Below are positions 19,143 to 29,027 of a DNA stretch of 64,000 bases, one piece after another (position 1 is the first letter of the stretch; each line of letters starts with the position of its first letter). The notes under the pieces were generated by a model. That model did not search any database. It was given only the letters and a program-made list of their open reading frames with translations, and was not told the DNA's origin. The stretch spans positions 3,572,501-3,636,500 of the forward strand of contig NZ_CP029481.1 in assembly GCF_003151255.1 (NCBI RefSeq), read 5' to 3'. The position numbers and the translations under genes are program-made. Source of the stretch: Microvirga sp. 17 mud 1-3 (GTDB taxonomy: Bacteria; Pseudomonadota; Alphaproteobacteria; Rhizobiales; Beijerinckiaceae).

Positions 19143-20546
19143 ATGGGGGTCTTGGTGGCAACGACGGATAGCGACGACCAGCTCGTACTTCTGGCGGAGC
19201 GCTTGCCACAACTCGTCTGGTTTACCCGCCCGGACGGATATCATGACTACTTCAACCGCCGCTGGTACACCCTCACGGGCATGACGGCAGAAGAGTGCCG
19301 CGGGCAGGGCTGGAGGAGCGCCATCCACGCGGACGACCGCTCCCATGTGGACATGAGGTGGCGTGAGGCCCTCGCGGCCGGCGAGTCCTACGAGGCCCAG
19401 TACCGTCTCAGGCGAGCGGATGGGACCTATTGCTGGGTGCTCAGCCGCGGACTTGCCCATCGGGATCCGGAGGGACGGATCACCCGCTGGTTCGGCACCT
19501 GTACCAATATCGACGCCCAGAAGCGGGCCGAAGGCGCCCTCGCCCAGCTGGAGGAGCAGCACCGCCTCGCCCTGGAAGCCGCCAATCTCGGCACCTGGAG
19601 CATCGATCTGGCGACGGGGGTGACCACCTGCGACACCACCACCTGCGCGCTGATGCTCATCCCGCCGGAACGGAGAAACGGGATCCCCCTGGAGGAGATC
19701 TACGGGCAGATCCACCCGGACGACCGGGAAATCATGCGCAAGCGCATCGCGGAGGCGACCGCCCCCGATGCGGATGGCCATTACGAGGTGTTCTACCGGG
19801 TCACCCTCGCGGACGGGGCCCTGCGCTGGATCCGCTCCCGCGGCAAGGCCTTCTTCGAAGGGGAAGGCAGTGGCCGGAAAGCCGTGCGCCTGTCCGGCGT
19901 CCTCAGCGACAATACCCATCAGCATGTCCTGGAAGAGGCGCAGCAACTCCTGACGCGGGAGCTGAACCACCGGGTCAAGAACCTCTTCGCCATCGCCAAC
20001 GGCATGGTCTCGCTCACGGCCCGCACGGCCAAGGATCCCAAGGAGATGGCGACCGCCCTGCGGGGCCGGCTCAGCGCCCTGTCCCGGGCTCACGAGCTGG
20101 TACAGCCTCCTACGGTCGGCTCCCTTCACAGCGGGGGCGAACTCCTTCTCGGCTACCTGATCGAGGCCGTCCTCGCCCCATACTTCGAAACCCATAAGGA
20201 CCATATCCGCATCGACGGACCGCCGATCCGGGTCGGCTCCCAGACGACGACGGCCCTCGCCCTCGTTTTCCATGAGCTTGCCACCAACGCCGCCAAGCAT
20301 GGCTGTCTCTCGGTCCATGAGGGTCACCTCGTCATCCATTGGACTCTGGAGGGCGGTCAGGTCCGCCTGGACTGGACCGAGACGGGTGGACCACCCATCG
20401 AGACGCCACCCGATTTCCAGGGCTTCGGGCATCAACTCACCCAGCGGAGCATCGCCGGCCAGCTCGGCGGCACTCTCGAGCGGGAATGGCGGCACGAGGG
20501 ACTTTGCGCCCATATGACCTTCCCGCTCGATCGTCTGGCCGGCTGA
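19143..20546 (+). CDS. PAS-domain HWE-family sensor histidine kinase
   Basis: The protein is about 467 residues from the ATG at 19143. Two PAS domains (about 15-135 and 140-265) precede an HWE kinase core: phospho-acceptor H276 in LTRELNHRVKNLF, FHELATNAAKHG (N-box) and LDWTETGGP, the latter typical of HWE/HisKA_2 kinases. No membrane segments were seen, so it is probably soluble; many PAS-HWE proteins bind flavin, but a photosensor cysteine motif (NCRFLQ) is not visible. In-frame starts at 19074 (GTG) and 19104 remain possible. No response regulator is adjacent. Confidence 0.85.
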   Translation: MGVLVATTDSDDQLVLLAERLPQLVWFTRPDGYHDYFNRRWYTLTGMTAEECRGQGWRSAIHADDRSHVDMRWREALAAGESYEAQYRLRRADGTYCWVLSRGLAHRDPEGRITRWFGTCTNIDAQKRAEGALAQLEEQHRLALEAANLGTWSIDLATGVTTCDTTTCALMLIPPERRNGIPLEEIYGQIHPDDREIMRKRIAEATAPDADGHYEVFYRVTLADGALRWIRSRGKAFFEGEGSGRKAVRLSGVLSDNTHQHVLEEAQQLLTRELNHRVKNLFAIANGMVSLTARTAKDPKEMATALRGRLSALSRAHELVQPPTVGSLHSGGELLLGYLIEAVLAPYFETHKDHIRIDGPPIRVGSQTTTALALVFHELATNAAKHGCLSVHEGHLVIHWTLEGGQVRLDWTETGGPPIETPPDFQGFGHQLTQRSIAGQLGGTLEREWRHEGLCAHMTFPLDRLAG

Positions 20547-20574
20547 CCCCCCTCCTTCGAACCTGGATGATCCC

Positions 20575-21120
20575 ATGACGATCCACCGCCGGGCCCTGGT
20601 TCTGGGCGGCGCCCGCTCGGGCAAGAGCCGTACGGCCCAGGCCATCGCCGAGAAGACCGCGGGAGAGCGCCTCTTCGTCGCCACGGCCCAGCCCTTCGAC
20701 GACGAGATGCGCGAGCGCATCCGCCGGCATCGGGACGAGCGCCGCGATGGCTGGCGGACCTGCGAGGCCCCTCTTGAGCTTGCGCAGGCGATCCGGGAAG
20801 GCACGGGCCCCGGCCGGGTCGTGCTCGTGGATTGCCTCACCCTCTGGCTGTCGAACGTCCTTCTCGCCGGGCGGGATGTCGAGGACGAGACTGAGCGCCT
20901 CGCCGGCGCAGTCCGCGATGCGGGCGGCCCGGTCGTTCTGGTGTCGAACGAGGTAGGGCAGGGAATCGTGCCGGAGACGCCGCTGGGGCGCAGATTCCGC
21001 GACGCGCAGGGACGGCTGAACCAGCGCATGGCCGAGACCTGCGACGCGGTGATCCTCGTGGCGGCGGGGTGCCCGCTCCTCCTGAAGCCCGCCCCTTCCC
21101 TCGACCTGACCCTCGCATGA
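20575..21120 (+). CDS. cobP: Adenosylcobinamide kinase / adenosylcobinamide-phosphate guanylyltransferase
   Basis: It phosphorylates adenosylcobinamide and then adds GMP in the nucleotide-loop assembly of vitamin B12. The 181-residue protein has the P-loop GGARSGKS (11-18), [12 protein letters not shown] (about 83-94) and [17 protein letters not shown], all diagnostic of the CobU/CobP family. The stop overlaps the cobQ start as ATGA, so the two are translationally coupled. Confidence 0.95.
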   Translation: MTIHRRALVLGGARSGKSRTAQAIAEKTAGERLFVATAQPFDDEMRERIRRHRDERRDGWRTCEAPLELAQAIREGTGPGRVVLVDCLTLWLSNVLLAGRDVEDETERLAGAVRDAGGPVVLVSNEVGQGIVPETPLGRRFRDAQGRLNQRMAETCDAVILVAAGCPLLLKPAPSLDLTLA

Positions 21121-22598
21121 GCCCGCGTACGAACCCGCGCACTCCTGCCGTGATGATCCAGGGCACCGGCTCGAATGTGGGCAAGTCCCTGCTGGTCGCC
21201 GGCCTGTGCCGGCTCTTCGCCCGACGCGGCCTTCGCGTGCTGCCCTTCAAGCCGCAGAACATGTCGAACAACGCGGCCGCCGTGGAGGGCGGCGAGATCG
21301 GCCGCGCCCAGGCGCTCCAGGCCCGCGCCGCACAGGTTCCGGCGAGCGTGCACATGAATCCCGTGCTCCTGAAGCCCGAGACCGACCGCCGCTCGCAGAT
21401 CGTCGTCCAGGGGCGGCGCTTCGGCCTTCTCGAATCCGGCGCCTTCGGGGAACGGCAGAGCCTCCTGCCCTGGGTCCTCGAAAGCTTCGCGCATCTGAGC
21501 CGCGAGGCCGACCTGATCGTCGTCGAGGGCGCAGGAAGCCCTGCGGAGACCAACCTGCGCAAGGGCGACATCGCCAATATGGGTTTTGCATCCGCCGCGC
21601 AGGTTCCGGTTGTCCTCGCCGGAGACATCGATCGCGGCGGCGTCATCGCGAGCCTCGTCGGGACCCATGCGGTGCTCGACGCGGATGACCGCAGGCTCGT
21701 GCGCGGCTTTCTCATCAACAAGTTCCGCGGCGACCCCGGGCTTTTCGACGAGGGACTTGCGACCATCGCGGGAATGACCGGCTGGCACTCCTTAGGGATC
21801 GCACCCTGGTTCGCCGAGGCCCACAAGCTTCCGGCCGAGGATGCGCTCGACATCACAACTGAGCGTAAGACCAATGCGCTTTTAAGGATCGCCGTGCCGA
21901 TCCTGCCGCGGATCGCGAATTTCGACGATCTCGATCCCCTGAAGCTCGAACCTGATGTGGATCTGACCATGGTGCCGCCCGGGGTGCCGCTTCCGGCGGA
22001 TGCGGATCTCGTCATCCTGCCGGGCTCCAAGGCCACAATTGCCGATCTCGCGTTCCTTCGCACTCAAGGCTGGGACATCGATCTTGCGGCCCATCTCCGG
22101 CGCGGCCGCAAGGTGCTCGGCCTGTGCGGCGGCTACCAGATGCTGGGGCGCACCATCGCGGATCCGGACGGACTGGAAGGCCCGCCCGGCACTATCGCGG
22201 GGTTGGGGCTTCTCGATGTCGACACCGTTCTGACGGGCGACAAGGCCGTGCGTCCGGTCCTTGCTCGCCACGCACAGAGCGGAGAGGCTCTCTCGGCCTA
22301 CGAGATCCACCTCGGCCGCACGACGGGTCCAGACGCCGCGCATGCGCCCTTTTCGGTGAAAGGCGAGCCGGAGGGCGCCGCCTCGGCGGAAGGCCTCGTC
22401 CTCGGCACCTACCTGCACGGTCTCTTCTCGGCGGACGGCTTCCGGCGCGCCTTCCTGAAGTCGCTTCATCCGCACGCCGGCGACAGCCCCCTGCACTACG
22501 AGGCCGAGATGGAGCGCATCCTGGATGCGCTCGCCAGTCACCTGGAAGACCATCTCGACACCGGGCGGATCCTGGCCATCGCGCAGGAGGGTGTCTGA
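21117..22598 (+). CDS. cobQ: Cobyric acid synthase
   Basis: It amidates four carboxyl groups of adenosyl-cobyrinic acid a,c-diamide using glutamine and ATP. The 493-residue product has an N-terminal ATPase-like domain ([22 protein letters not shown]) and a C-terminal class I glutamine amidotransferase domain with nucleophile C337 ([10 protein letters not shown]) and the late histidine in GTYLHGLF. The longer frame from 21069 is inside cobP. The true start is the ATG at 21117 overlapping the cobP stop. It ends directly against the convergent btuF-like stop. Confidence 0.96.
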   Translation: MSPRTNPRTPAVMIQGTGSNVGKSLLVAGLCRLFARRGLRVLPFKPQNMSNNAAAVEGGEIGRAQALQARAAQVPASVHMNPVLLKPETDRRSQIVVQGRRFGLLESGAFGERQSLLPWVLESFAHLSREADLIVVEGAGSPAETNLRKGDIANMGFASAAQVPVVLAGDIDRGGVIASLVGTHAVLDADDRRLVRGFLINKFRGDPGLFDEGLATIAGMTGWHSLGIAPWFAEAHKLPAEDALDITTERKTNALLRIAVPILPRIANFDDLDPLKLEPDVDLTMVPPGVPLPADADLVILPGSKATIADLAFLRTQGWDIDLAAHLRRGRKVLGLCGGYQMLGRTIADPDGLEGPPGTIAGLGLLDVDTVLTGDKAVRPVLARHAQSGEALSAYEIHLGRTTGPDAAHAPFSVKGEPEGAASAEGLVLGTYLHGLFSADGFRRAFLKSLHPHAGDSPLHYEAEMERILDALASHLEDHLDTGRILAIAQEGV

Positions 22599-23453
22599 TC
22601 AGCGGACCTTGGCGCGGATTTCGGCCGCCAGGGCATCGATCAGGATCGGGGTCGAGGGACCGCCGCAGATGGTCAGGCGTCCCGGGATCACGAGGCGCCG
22701 GGATGGCGGCACCACCTGTGCCAAGGCAGGATGACTGAGGAGCGCCGACCCGTTGTCGACGGTCCGGCTCGCATCCTCGTCCATCAACAGGTAATCCGGC
22801 GGCGTCTCGACAAGGGTTTCCAGCCGCGCGACGCCGCCCCTGTCGAGGCCCAGCGCCTCCTGATGCAGGGTGAAGCCCATGTGCCGCAGAAGCTCGCCGA
22901 CGAGCGAATCGGAGGCAGGCACCCATCCGCGCCGGTAATAGACGAGGATGCTGCGCCCGTTCGGCACGATGTCCTTTGTCCGCGCCAGCGCTGCGTCCAT
23001 GTCCTTGATCAGGGCCTCGCCCCGCTCCGGATGTCCGAGGCGGGCGGCCACCATCCTGATCTGCTCGCGCCCCTCCGCGAAGCTGCTCCAAGGCGCGAGG
23101 CTCAGAACGTCCAGCCCCTGCCGGGTAAGCAGGGCGGTGCGTGCCTGCTGGCCGAAGTTACCGGTGAGCACCAGGTCGGCGCCGCTGAACAGGATGCTCT
23201 CGCCCTTGCCGTCATTGGTGGGCAGACGCGACGCCGCCTGCGCGAACAGCGAGATCTCGGGATCACGCACGAGCGGGCTCAAGGATGCGATCTGACTGCG
23301 ATCCGCCAAAGCCAAAAGCAGCTGATCGGCACACAGGTTCAGGGACACGACCCTCTCGGGCACCTGCGCGACGGCCTCCGGTGCCGTCGCAATCCAGATC
23401 GCGGCGGCCAGCCAGATCCCTCTGGAAATCCGCCTGGGGCAGAGTTGCGGCAT
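22599..23453 (-). CDS. Periplasmic substrate-binding protein, cobalamin/ferric-siderophore type (BtuF-like)
   Basis: The 284-residue protein has a signal peptide (about 12-30, ending AVAQ) and the periplasmic binding fold of the BtuF/FecB family: RVVSLNLCADQLL, the region GADLVLTGNFG and RLTICGGPSTP. Its position beside a cobalamin riboswitch, a BtuB-type receptor and cob genes suggests corrinoid binding. No BtuC/BtuD permease or ATPase genes lie in the window, so they would be elsewhere. The start at 23453 is chosen because the signal peptide begins there; the frame stays open to 23654 through the riboswitch. Confidence 0.78.
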   Translation of the reverse strand: MPQLCPRRISRGIWLAAAIWIATAPEAVAQVPERVVSLNLCADQLLLALADRSQIASLSPLVRDPEISLFAQAASRLPTNDGKGESILFSGADLVLTGNFGQQARTALLTRQGLDVLSLAPWSSFAEGREQIRMVAARLGHPERGEALIKDMDAALARTKDIVPNGRSILVYYRRGWVPASDSLVGELLRHMGFTLHQEALGLDRGGVARLETLVETPPDYLLMDEDASRTVDNGSALLSHPALAQVVPPSRRLVIPGRLTICGGPSTPILIDALAAEIRAKVR

Positions 23454-23479
23454 GGGGAGCGACCGACTAAGAGAGGAAC

Positions 23480-23677
23480 CGGACGTTGGTCCTCGAGACA
23501 TCGAGGTGAAACGGGAACACGGTGCGGAATTTCCAATGCCGTGGCTGCCCCCGCAACTGTAAGCGGTGAGCGGCGGTCCTACATGCCACTGAATCTGCGG
23601 GCCCGACAAGCTCGAGATGATTTGGGAAGGCGGACCGTTCGCGATGACCCGCAAGCCAGGAGACCGGCCTGCGTCCG
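23480..23677 (+). promoter_or_regulatory. Cobalamin (B12) riboswitch upstream of btuB
   Basis: The plus strand carries the full signature. The closing stem is CGGACG (23480-23485) with CGTCCG (23672-23677). Also present are the GGTGAAACGGGAA region (about 23503-23515), the conserved GCCCCCGCAACTGTAAGCGG core (about 23546-23566) and the B12 box AGCCAGGAGACC (23654-23665). It ends about 45 bp before the btuB start, and the btuB ribosome site (GGAGGT) follows, so adenosylcobalamin would repress btuB expression. Confidence 0.95.
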
Positions 23678-23722
23678 AGCGTCAACTCGATTGTCCGCCG
23701 GTGGGGCGGGCAGGAGGTCTCC

Positions 23723-25690
23723 ATGCCCATGTCTTCACGCTGCCTGCTGGCGGCGTCCGTTTCCGTTTTCGCCCTCGTTCCGGGCGGAGTGCTGGCTCAA
23801 TCCGCAGCGCCGACCCTCGTTCCCGACATCGTCGTCACGGCGACGCGGTCGCCACAGGCAATCAGCCGGGCCGGCAGCGCCATTTCGGTAATCTCCGGAG
23901 AAGAGATCGCCAAGGAATCCCCGAAGAGCATCACGGACGTGCTGCGGCGCGTGCCTGGCTTGTCGGTCAACGAAGCCGGCGGACCCGGCGGGACCACCTC
24001 GGTGCGGATCCGCGGCGCAGAGGCGCGCCATACTCTCGTTCTGATCGACGGCATCCGCGTCAACGATCCGTCGGCGGGCGCAGGCGAGTTCGACTTCGCC
24101 AATCTCGAGGCGGTCGATATCGAGCGCATCGAGGTGCTGCGCGGCCCGCAATCGGCCCTCTACGGATCGGACGCGCTGGGCGGCGTCATCAACATCATCA
24201 CGCGCAAGGGCAGGTCACCGCGGGCCAGTCTCAGCCTGGAGGGTGGCTCCTACGGCACCAAGGCGGGCCGCGCGGCGGTCTCGGGCTCCTCGGGCCCGGT
24301 GAACTACGCCTTCTCAGCCACGGGCTTCGACAGTGCGGGCTTCTCGCGCTACGGCTACCGCATCGGACGGATCGAGCGCCTGTATGCCTGGCCCCTCGAG
24401 GCGGATTCGGCCGAGCGCCTGGGCGCCTCGGGCCGGGTCGGCATCGCCCTGTCGCCGGATGCGGAGCTCGAATTCGGCGGCTACACGAGCTACAACGGAG
24501 CCCAGTACGATGCTGCCTTCGGGGCAGCGCCCGACACACCCTCCCAATCGCAGCAGCGCCTCTTCGAGGGCCATACGCGCCTCACCGTCAATGCGTTCGA
24601 CGGCATCCTGCGCAACTCCTTCCTGATCTCGGGCAGCCGCACCAATCGGCATTATCGCGATGTCAGCTATTTCGGCTCGCCCCTCGTCACGAACTGGTCC
24701 AATTCCGGCTATGAGGGCGACCGCATCTCCGCCGAATACCAGGGCGACCTGAAGCTCGGCACCTTCGGCCTCCTCACCTTCGGGGCGAAATTCGAGCGTG
24801 AGCGCTTCCTGACCTCCGCACGGGACGTGCTGCCTTTCACGAGCCCCTGGCGCGAGACCAACGATGCCTCCCGCGATACGCGCTCGATCTACGCGCTGCA
24901 TCAGATCAGCCTGTTCGAGAACCTGCACCTGTCCTTCGGCGGCCGGCTCGACGCCGTCGAGAAAGAAGGCAGCTTCGGGACCTGGCGCGCGACCGCGGCC
25001 TATGAGGTGCCGAACTCGCGCACGACCCTGCGGGCCAGCATCGGCACCGGCGCCAAGGCGCCGAGCCTGTTCCAGCTTTACGATCCGCTCTACGGCACGC
25101 CCGGCCTGGAGCCGGAGCGCTCCATCGGGGCGGATATCGGCATCGACCAACGCCTGCTCGACGACAGGCTCATCCTGTCGGCCACCTTCTTCGCCAATCG
25201 CTTCCGCGACCTGATCGACTTCTCGTTCAGTCCCGGCGACTGCCCGCCCGGCAACCTCTACGGCTGCTACCTGAACGTGGCGCGGGCACGCACCTCGGGC
25301 GTCGAGCTCTCGGCTGAGGCCGACATTGTTCCTTCGCTCCTGCGGATCAAGGCAGTCTACACCCATACGGACGCTTTCGACCTTGCGACCCATCTGAGGC
25401 TCGCACGACGTCCGCAGGACGAAGGCCGGCTCGGGCTCATCATCACGCCGATGGCGGGGCTGTCCATCGAACCATCCGTCGTCTTCGTCGGCCGGCGCTT
25501 CTCCACGACAGGTGAGAGGGAAGAACTCGCGCCCTATGCGCGCCTCGACGTCTATGCGGATTACAAGATCGACGAGACGTTCAGCATGTATGTGCGGGCC
25601 GAGAACCTGACCGATGCCCGCTACCAGGACATCTACAATTACGGCACGGCCGGGCGCTCCTTCTATGCGGGCCTCCGCGCCACCTGGTAG
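23723..25690 (+). CDS. btuB: TonB-dependent outer-membrane receptor, vitamin B12 type
   Basis: It imports corrinoids across the outer membrane using TonB energy. The 655-residue protein has a signal peptide (about 1-26), a TonB-box-like segment DIVVTATRSP (about 35-44) and a plug domain (DVLRRVPGLSVNEAG, RIRGAEARHTLVLIDG, EVLRGPQSALYGSDALGGVINI). A 22-strand-type barrel follows, ending in an aromatic-rich C-terminus (AGLRATW). The cobalamin riboswitch in its leader strongly supports the B12 substrate. A GGAGGT site lies just upstream of the ATG at 23723. Confidence 0.93.
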   Translation: MPMSSRCLLAASVSVFALVPGGVLAQSAAPTLVPDIVVTATRSPQAISRAGSAISVISGEEIAKESPKSITDVLRRVPGLSVNEAGGPGGTTSVRIRGAEARHTLVLIDGIRVNDPSAGAGEFDFANLEAVDIERIEVLRGPQSALYGSDALGGVINIITRKGRSPRASLSLEGGSYGTKAGRAAVSGSSGPVNYAFSATGFDSAGFSRYGYRIGRIERLYAWPLEADSAERLGASGRVGIALSPDAELEFGGYTSYNGAQYDAAFGAAPDTPSQSQQRLFEGHTRLTVNAFDGILRNSFLISGSRTNRHYRDVSYFGSPLVTNWSNSGYEGDRISAEYQGDLKLGTFGLLTFGAKFERERFLTSARDVLPFTSPWRETNDASRDTRSIYALHQISLFENLHLSFGGRLDAVEKEGSFGTWRATAAYEVPNSRTTLRASIGTGAKAPSLFQLYDPLYGTPGLEPERSIGADIGIDQRLLDDRLILSATFFANRFRDLIDFSFSPGDCPPGNLYGCYLNVARARTSGVELSAEADIVPSLLRIKAVYTHTDAFDLATHLRLARRPQDEGRLGLIITPMAGLSIEPSVVFVGRRFSTTGEREELAPYARLDVYADYKIDETFSMYVRAENLTDARYQDIYNYGTAGRSFYAGLRATW

Positions 25691-25697
25691 GGACCGG

Positions 25698-26699
25698 TCA
25701 CACGGCCAGGATCGTCAGCAGGAGGGCCCACAGGCCTGCCTGCAGCAGGCAGGCGATCCGGTAGACACTCAGCGCCCGGCGGATGTCGCCGGGCGTCGCG
25801 GCAGGCGTGCCGTCTCCCATCCAATGGTCGGGGACGGTCACGCCGCCATAGGTCCGGGGTCCTGCGAGGCGCAGCGACAGGGCACCCGCCATGGCCGCCT
25901 CCGGCCAACCCGCATTGGGGGAGCGATGGCGGCGCGCATCCCGGAGCACCGCCCGGGCGGCTCCGGTCGCGCTGCATCCGGGAACGATGGCGGCCGCCAG
26001 GACCAGGAGGCCGGCGGAGAGCCGCGAGGCCGGAAGGTTGATCCCATCATCGAGCCGCGCCGCCGCCCAGCCATAGGCCTCGTGGCGCGGCGTCCGGTGA
26101 CCGACCATGCTGTCCGCCGTGTTGACGGCCTTGTAGGCGGCGCCGCCCGCAAGCCCGGCCAGCGCCGTGTAGAAGGCGGGAGCGACCACCCCGTCCGAGA
26201 AGTTCTCGGCCAGGCTCTCGATGGCCGCCCGTGCCACGGCCGGCTCGTCGAGGGATTGCGGATCCCGCCCGACGATATGGGCGACCGCGGCCCGGCCCTC
26301 GGCAAGGCTCCGGTCGAGCCCTTCGGCCACGCGGGCGACATGGTCGTGCAGGCTGCGCTGGGCGATCAGGCTGCCTGCGAGAAGGCCGACCGGAAGGAAG
26401 GCCCATCCGCCGAGAGCGATGCGGAAAGCGGCCTCTATTCCGGCCGCGACAAGGGCCACGGCCCCGACGGTTGCGGCCAATGTCGCGACCCCGCGACTGC
26501 GCCGGACGGATGCGGAACGGGCCGGATCGTTGAGGCGCTGCTCCAGGGCGGCGATCATCCGGCCGATCCAGGTGACCGGATGCCTGATGCGCGCGAAGAG
26601 CCAGGCCGGATAGCCGAAGCAGGCATCGGCCGTGAGGGCCGTCAGAAGGACGGGGAGTCCAGAGAGCATGACGAAGATGGGATCCGGCGAGACGGCCAT
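25698..26699 (-). CDS. cobD: Adenosylcobinamide-phosphate synthase (CobD/CbiB)
   Basis: This membrane enzyme attaches (R)-1-amino-2-propanol O-phosphate to cobyric acid. The 333-residue protein has several hydrophobic segments and the family motifs DACFGYPAWLFARIRHPVTW (about 25-44), ENFSDGVVAPAFY (about 174-186), KAVNTADSMVGH (about 200-211) and RDARRHRSPNAGWPEAAMAG. The start at 26699 overlaps that of cobC on the opposite strand; ATG 26669 is an alternative. It pairs functionally with CobC, whose product it uses. Confidence 0.93.
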   Translation of the reverse strand: MAVSPDPIFVMLSGLPVLLTALTADACFGYPAWLFARIRHPVTWIGRMIAALEQRLNDPARSASVRRSRGVATLAATVGAVALVAAGIEAAFRIALGGWAFLPVGLLAGSLIAQRSLHDHVARVAEGLDRSLAEGRAAVAHIVGRDPQSLDEPAVARAAIESLAENFSDGVVAPAFYTALAGLAGGAAYKAVNTADSMVGHRTPRHEAYGWAAARLDDGINLPASRLSAGLLVLAAAIVPGCSATGAARAVLRDARRHRSPNAGWPEAAMAGALSLRLAGPRTYGGVTVPDHWMGDGTPAATPGDIRRALSVYRIACLLQAGLWALLLTILAV

Positions 26700-27678
26700 G
26701 GAGCATGGCGGCGACCTTCATGACGCAAAAGCGCGCTTTCCGGAAGCGCCAGAGCCCTGGCTCGACCTCTCGACAGGGATCAACCCGACCTCCTATCCGG
26801 CCGGCCCCCTCGATGGGGAAATCTTCCGGCGCCTGCCCTCGCCCGGGGAGGTGCGGATTGTCGAGCGGATCGCCGCACGGGCCTATGGGGTCGCGGACCC
26901 TGACCGGCTCGTGGCGGCGGCAGGATCCCAGGCGCTGATCGCCCTCCTGCCACGCCTGCGGGCCAAGGGCCGGGTCGCGATCGTCGGGCCGACCTTTGAG
27001 GAGCACGCCCACCAATGGGCCCGCCAAGGACACAAGGTCGTCTCCGTCCCGGATCCGGAGGCGGCCTTGGCTGCGCGGGCGGACGTCATTGTGGTGGTCA
27101 ATCCCAACAACCCAGACGGGCGCATTGTCCCGGCGGAGCGGATGGCCGAGACCGCCGCCAGCCTCCGGGCCCGGGACGGCTGGCTCGTGGCGGACGAGGC
27201 CTTTGCGGATCTGGAAACCCGCATCTCGATTGCCAGCCTCGACCTGCCCAATGCCATCGTCTTGCGGTCGGTCGGCAAGGCCTATGGCCTCGCGGGCCTC
27301 CGCCTCGGCTTCGCGGTGGCATGGCCTGCCTTGGCCCGGGAGCTGCGGCAAGGCCTCGGCCCCTGGGCGGTCTCCGGCCCGGCCCTGGCGGTCGGCGCCC
27401 AGGCACTCGCGGATGAAGCGTGGCTTGCGGCACAAGGCGCGCTCCTCCGGGATGCGGCCGGACGCCTCGATACGCTCCTTGCCAAAGCAGGCTTTTGGGT
27501 GGAGGGCGGCACCAGCCTGTTTCGCCTTGCGCGGCACGAGGCGACGGCGCTCCGGTTCGAGCAACTTGCCCGGGCCGGAATCTGGGTCCGCGCCTTTTCC
27601 TGGGATTCAACTCTCCTTCGCTTTGGAATTCCGCAAGAAAAAGATTGGCCGCGCCTAGAGAAGGCTCTGATCTACTAA
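26698..27678 (+). CDS. cobC: Threonine-phosphate decarboxylase CobC
   Basis: This PLP enzyme makes (R)-1-amino-2-propanol O-phosphate from L-threonine phosphate for the B12 nucleotide loop. The 326 residues show the aminotransferase class I/II fold: LDLSTGINPTSYP (about 20-32), VVVNPNNPDGR (about 131-141) and the Schiff-base lysine K194 in RSVGKAYGLAGLRLG. The start at 26698 gives MEHGGDLHDA, the usual CobC beginning. Its ATG shares the palindrome CATG with the divergent cobD start. Confidence 0.92.
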   Translation: MEHGGDLHDAKARFPEAPEPWLDLSTGINPTSYPAGPLDGEIFRRLPSPGEVRIVERIAARAYGVADPDRLVAAAGSQALIALLPRLRAKGRVAIVGPTFEEHAHQWARQGHKVVSVPDPEAALAARADVIVVVNPNNPDGRIVPAERMAETAASLRARDGWLVADEAFADLETRISIASLDLPNAIVLRSVGKAYGLAGLRLGFAVAWPALARELRQGLGPWAVSGPALAVGAQALADEAWLAAQGALLRDAAGRLDTLLAKAGFWVEGGTSLFRLARHEATALRFEQLARAGIWVRAFSWDSTLLRFGIPQEKDWPRLEKALIY

Positions 27679-27863
27679 AGCATTACGGACTTCCTCTTTG
27701 TTCAAAGGGCGACCTGCCGCCGCAGGTGGAAATAAAATGGAACCGACAAGGCTAAGCTGACCTATTCTTGACATATCGGGAGGCCACGAAGCGCGTGTTC
27801 TAAGCAAATAAGGACCGCACACCGCCTTGCGGCGACGCGGCATTTCTTCGGGGGCTTCCCAGC

Positions 27864-29027
27864 ATGACTGTCGATCTGACAGCGTCTCGCGACGCTTGCC
27901 AGCCATTCAGCCTTTGCAATCACGACGAGCCGGTTTTCTGGCTCAACCCACGTGGCCAGGAGCGGCCGGGCAATGGTCCGGGCCTGCTGCGCTCGCTTCT
28001 CCGCCTGACGTCGAGTCTTGGGCTCGGAGCCTGCCTGACCGTCGCGACGGCCTCGGCGGCCATTGCGCCGGCCGTGGCGGCCGGCAAGGACACCCTGTCG
28101 GCGCCCGAGCCGCAGATCGTGCTCCCGCCTCCGGCCCCGGTCGACCTGCCGGATGCCGAGGTTACGGGCACGATCCGCATCGCCATGCTGCCTCCTGCAC
28201 GACCCGACCCGCTCGAAGACATCGTTCCGGTCCGGGCCGCCGATACCCGGGAGGCCCGCGCCGACATCATCACGTCGATGCCACTGACGACCGCTCCGGA
28301 CGTCCGGCCCCAGGACGAGAAGGACCGGACCGCCGCACGGGAGCAGGAACACGTCACGTTCGACACCATGCGCGTGCCGCGGTGGATCGTGGATACGATC
28401 CTGCGGGCCTCCGAGGAGACCGGGGTCGACCCGGTCTACATGATGGCCCTGGCCGACAAGGAATCGAGCTTCCTGCCGGAGAACCGGGCTGCCACCTCCT
28501 CGGCCGAAGGCCTGTTCCAGTTCATCTCGAGCACCTGGTTCGAGGCCATCCGGTCCTTCGGCACGAAGTACGGCTTCGACGTCGAGGCCAAGGCGATCCA
28601 GTCGAACGGCGGCCAGCTGTCGGTGCCGGAAGGTCCCATGCGCGAGCACATCCTGGGCCTCCGCCGCAACCCTTACGTCTCGGCCCTGATGGCAGCCGAG
28701 ATGATGAAGCGGGACAGGGCCAAGATCGAGGGCCGGCTGGGACGCAAGATCAAGCAGTCGGAATTCTACATGGCGCATTTCTTCGGCGTGGACAGCGCCA
28801 GCAAGTTCATCGCCCTTCTCGACGACAAGCCGAAGCAGAGCGCGACCCGCGTCTTCCCCGCGGCTGCCAAGGCCAACAAATCCCTGTTCTCCGCCAAGTC
28901 GGGCCGCAAGACCCGCCAGCTCTCGGTGGCCGAGGTCTACGGCAAGATCGACGAGATGATCGACAAGCGCCTCAGCCGCTACGAGGACGTGTCGACCACC
29001 GTGGCGGCGTCCGATCTGGACCTCTGA
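27864..29027 (+). CDS. Lytic transglycosylase (SLT domain) protein
   Basis: It is predicted to cleave peptidoglycan between MurNAc and GlcNAc, leaving a 1,6-anhydro end. The 387-residue protein has an N-terminal hydrophobic export segment (about 48-72), then a Pro/Ala-rich linker. The SLT domain starts near 176, with putative catalytic E200 in MALADKESSFLPE and AEGLFQFISSTWFE downstream. Acting site is the periplasm. No ribosome site was obvious before the ATG at 27864. The last 49 bp overlap the convergent MFS gene. Confidence 0.85.
   Translation: MTVDLTASRDACQPFSLCNHDEPVFWLNPRGQERPGNGPGLLRSLLRLTSSLGLGACLTVATASAAIAPAVAAGKDTLSAPEPQIVLPPPAPVDLPDAEVTGTIRIAMLPPARPDPLEDIVPVRAADTREARADIITSMPLTTAPDVRPQDEKDRTAAREQEHVTFDTMRVPRWIVDTILRASEETGVDPVYMMALADKESSFLPENRAATSSAEGLFQFISSTWFEAIRSFGTKYGFDVEAKAIQSNGGQLSVPEGPMREHILGLRRNPYVSALMAAEMMKRDRAKIEGRLGRKIKQSEFYMAHFFGVDSASKFIALLDDKPKQSATRVFPAAAKANKSLFSAKSGRKTRQLSVAEVYGKIDEMIDKRLSRYEDVSTTVAASDLDL

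Noticed and set aside
19086..21788. 900-residue open frame on the minus strand
   Set aside because: It lies opposite the HWE kinase, cobP and cobQ, which have full family motifs. High GC keeps the antisense frame open; its product lacks any recognisable domain.
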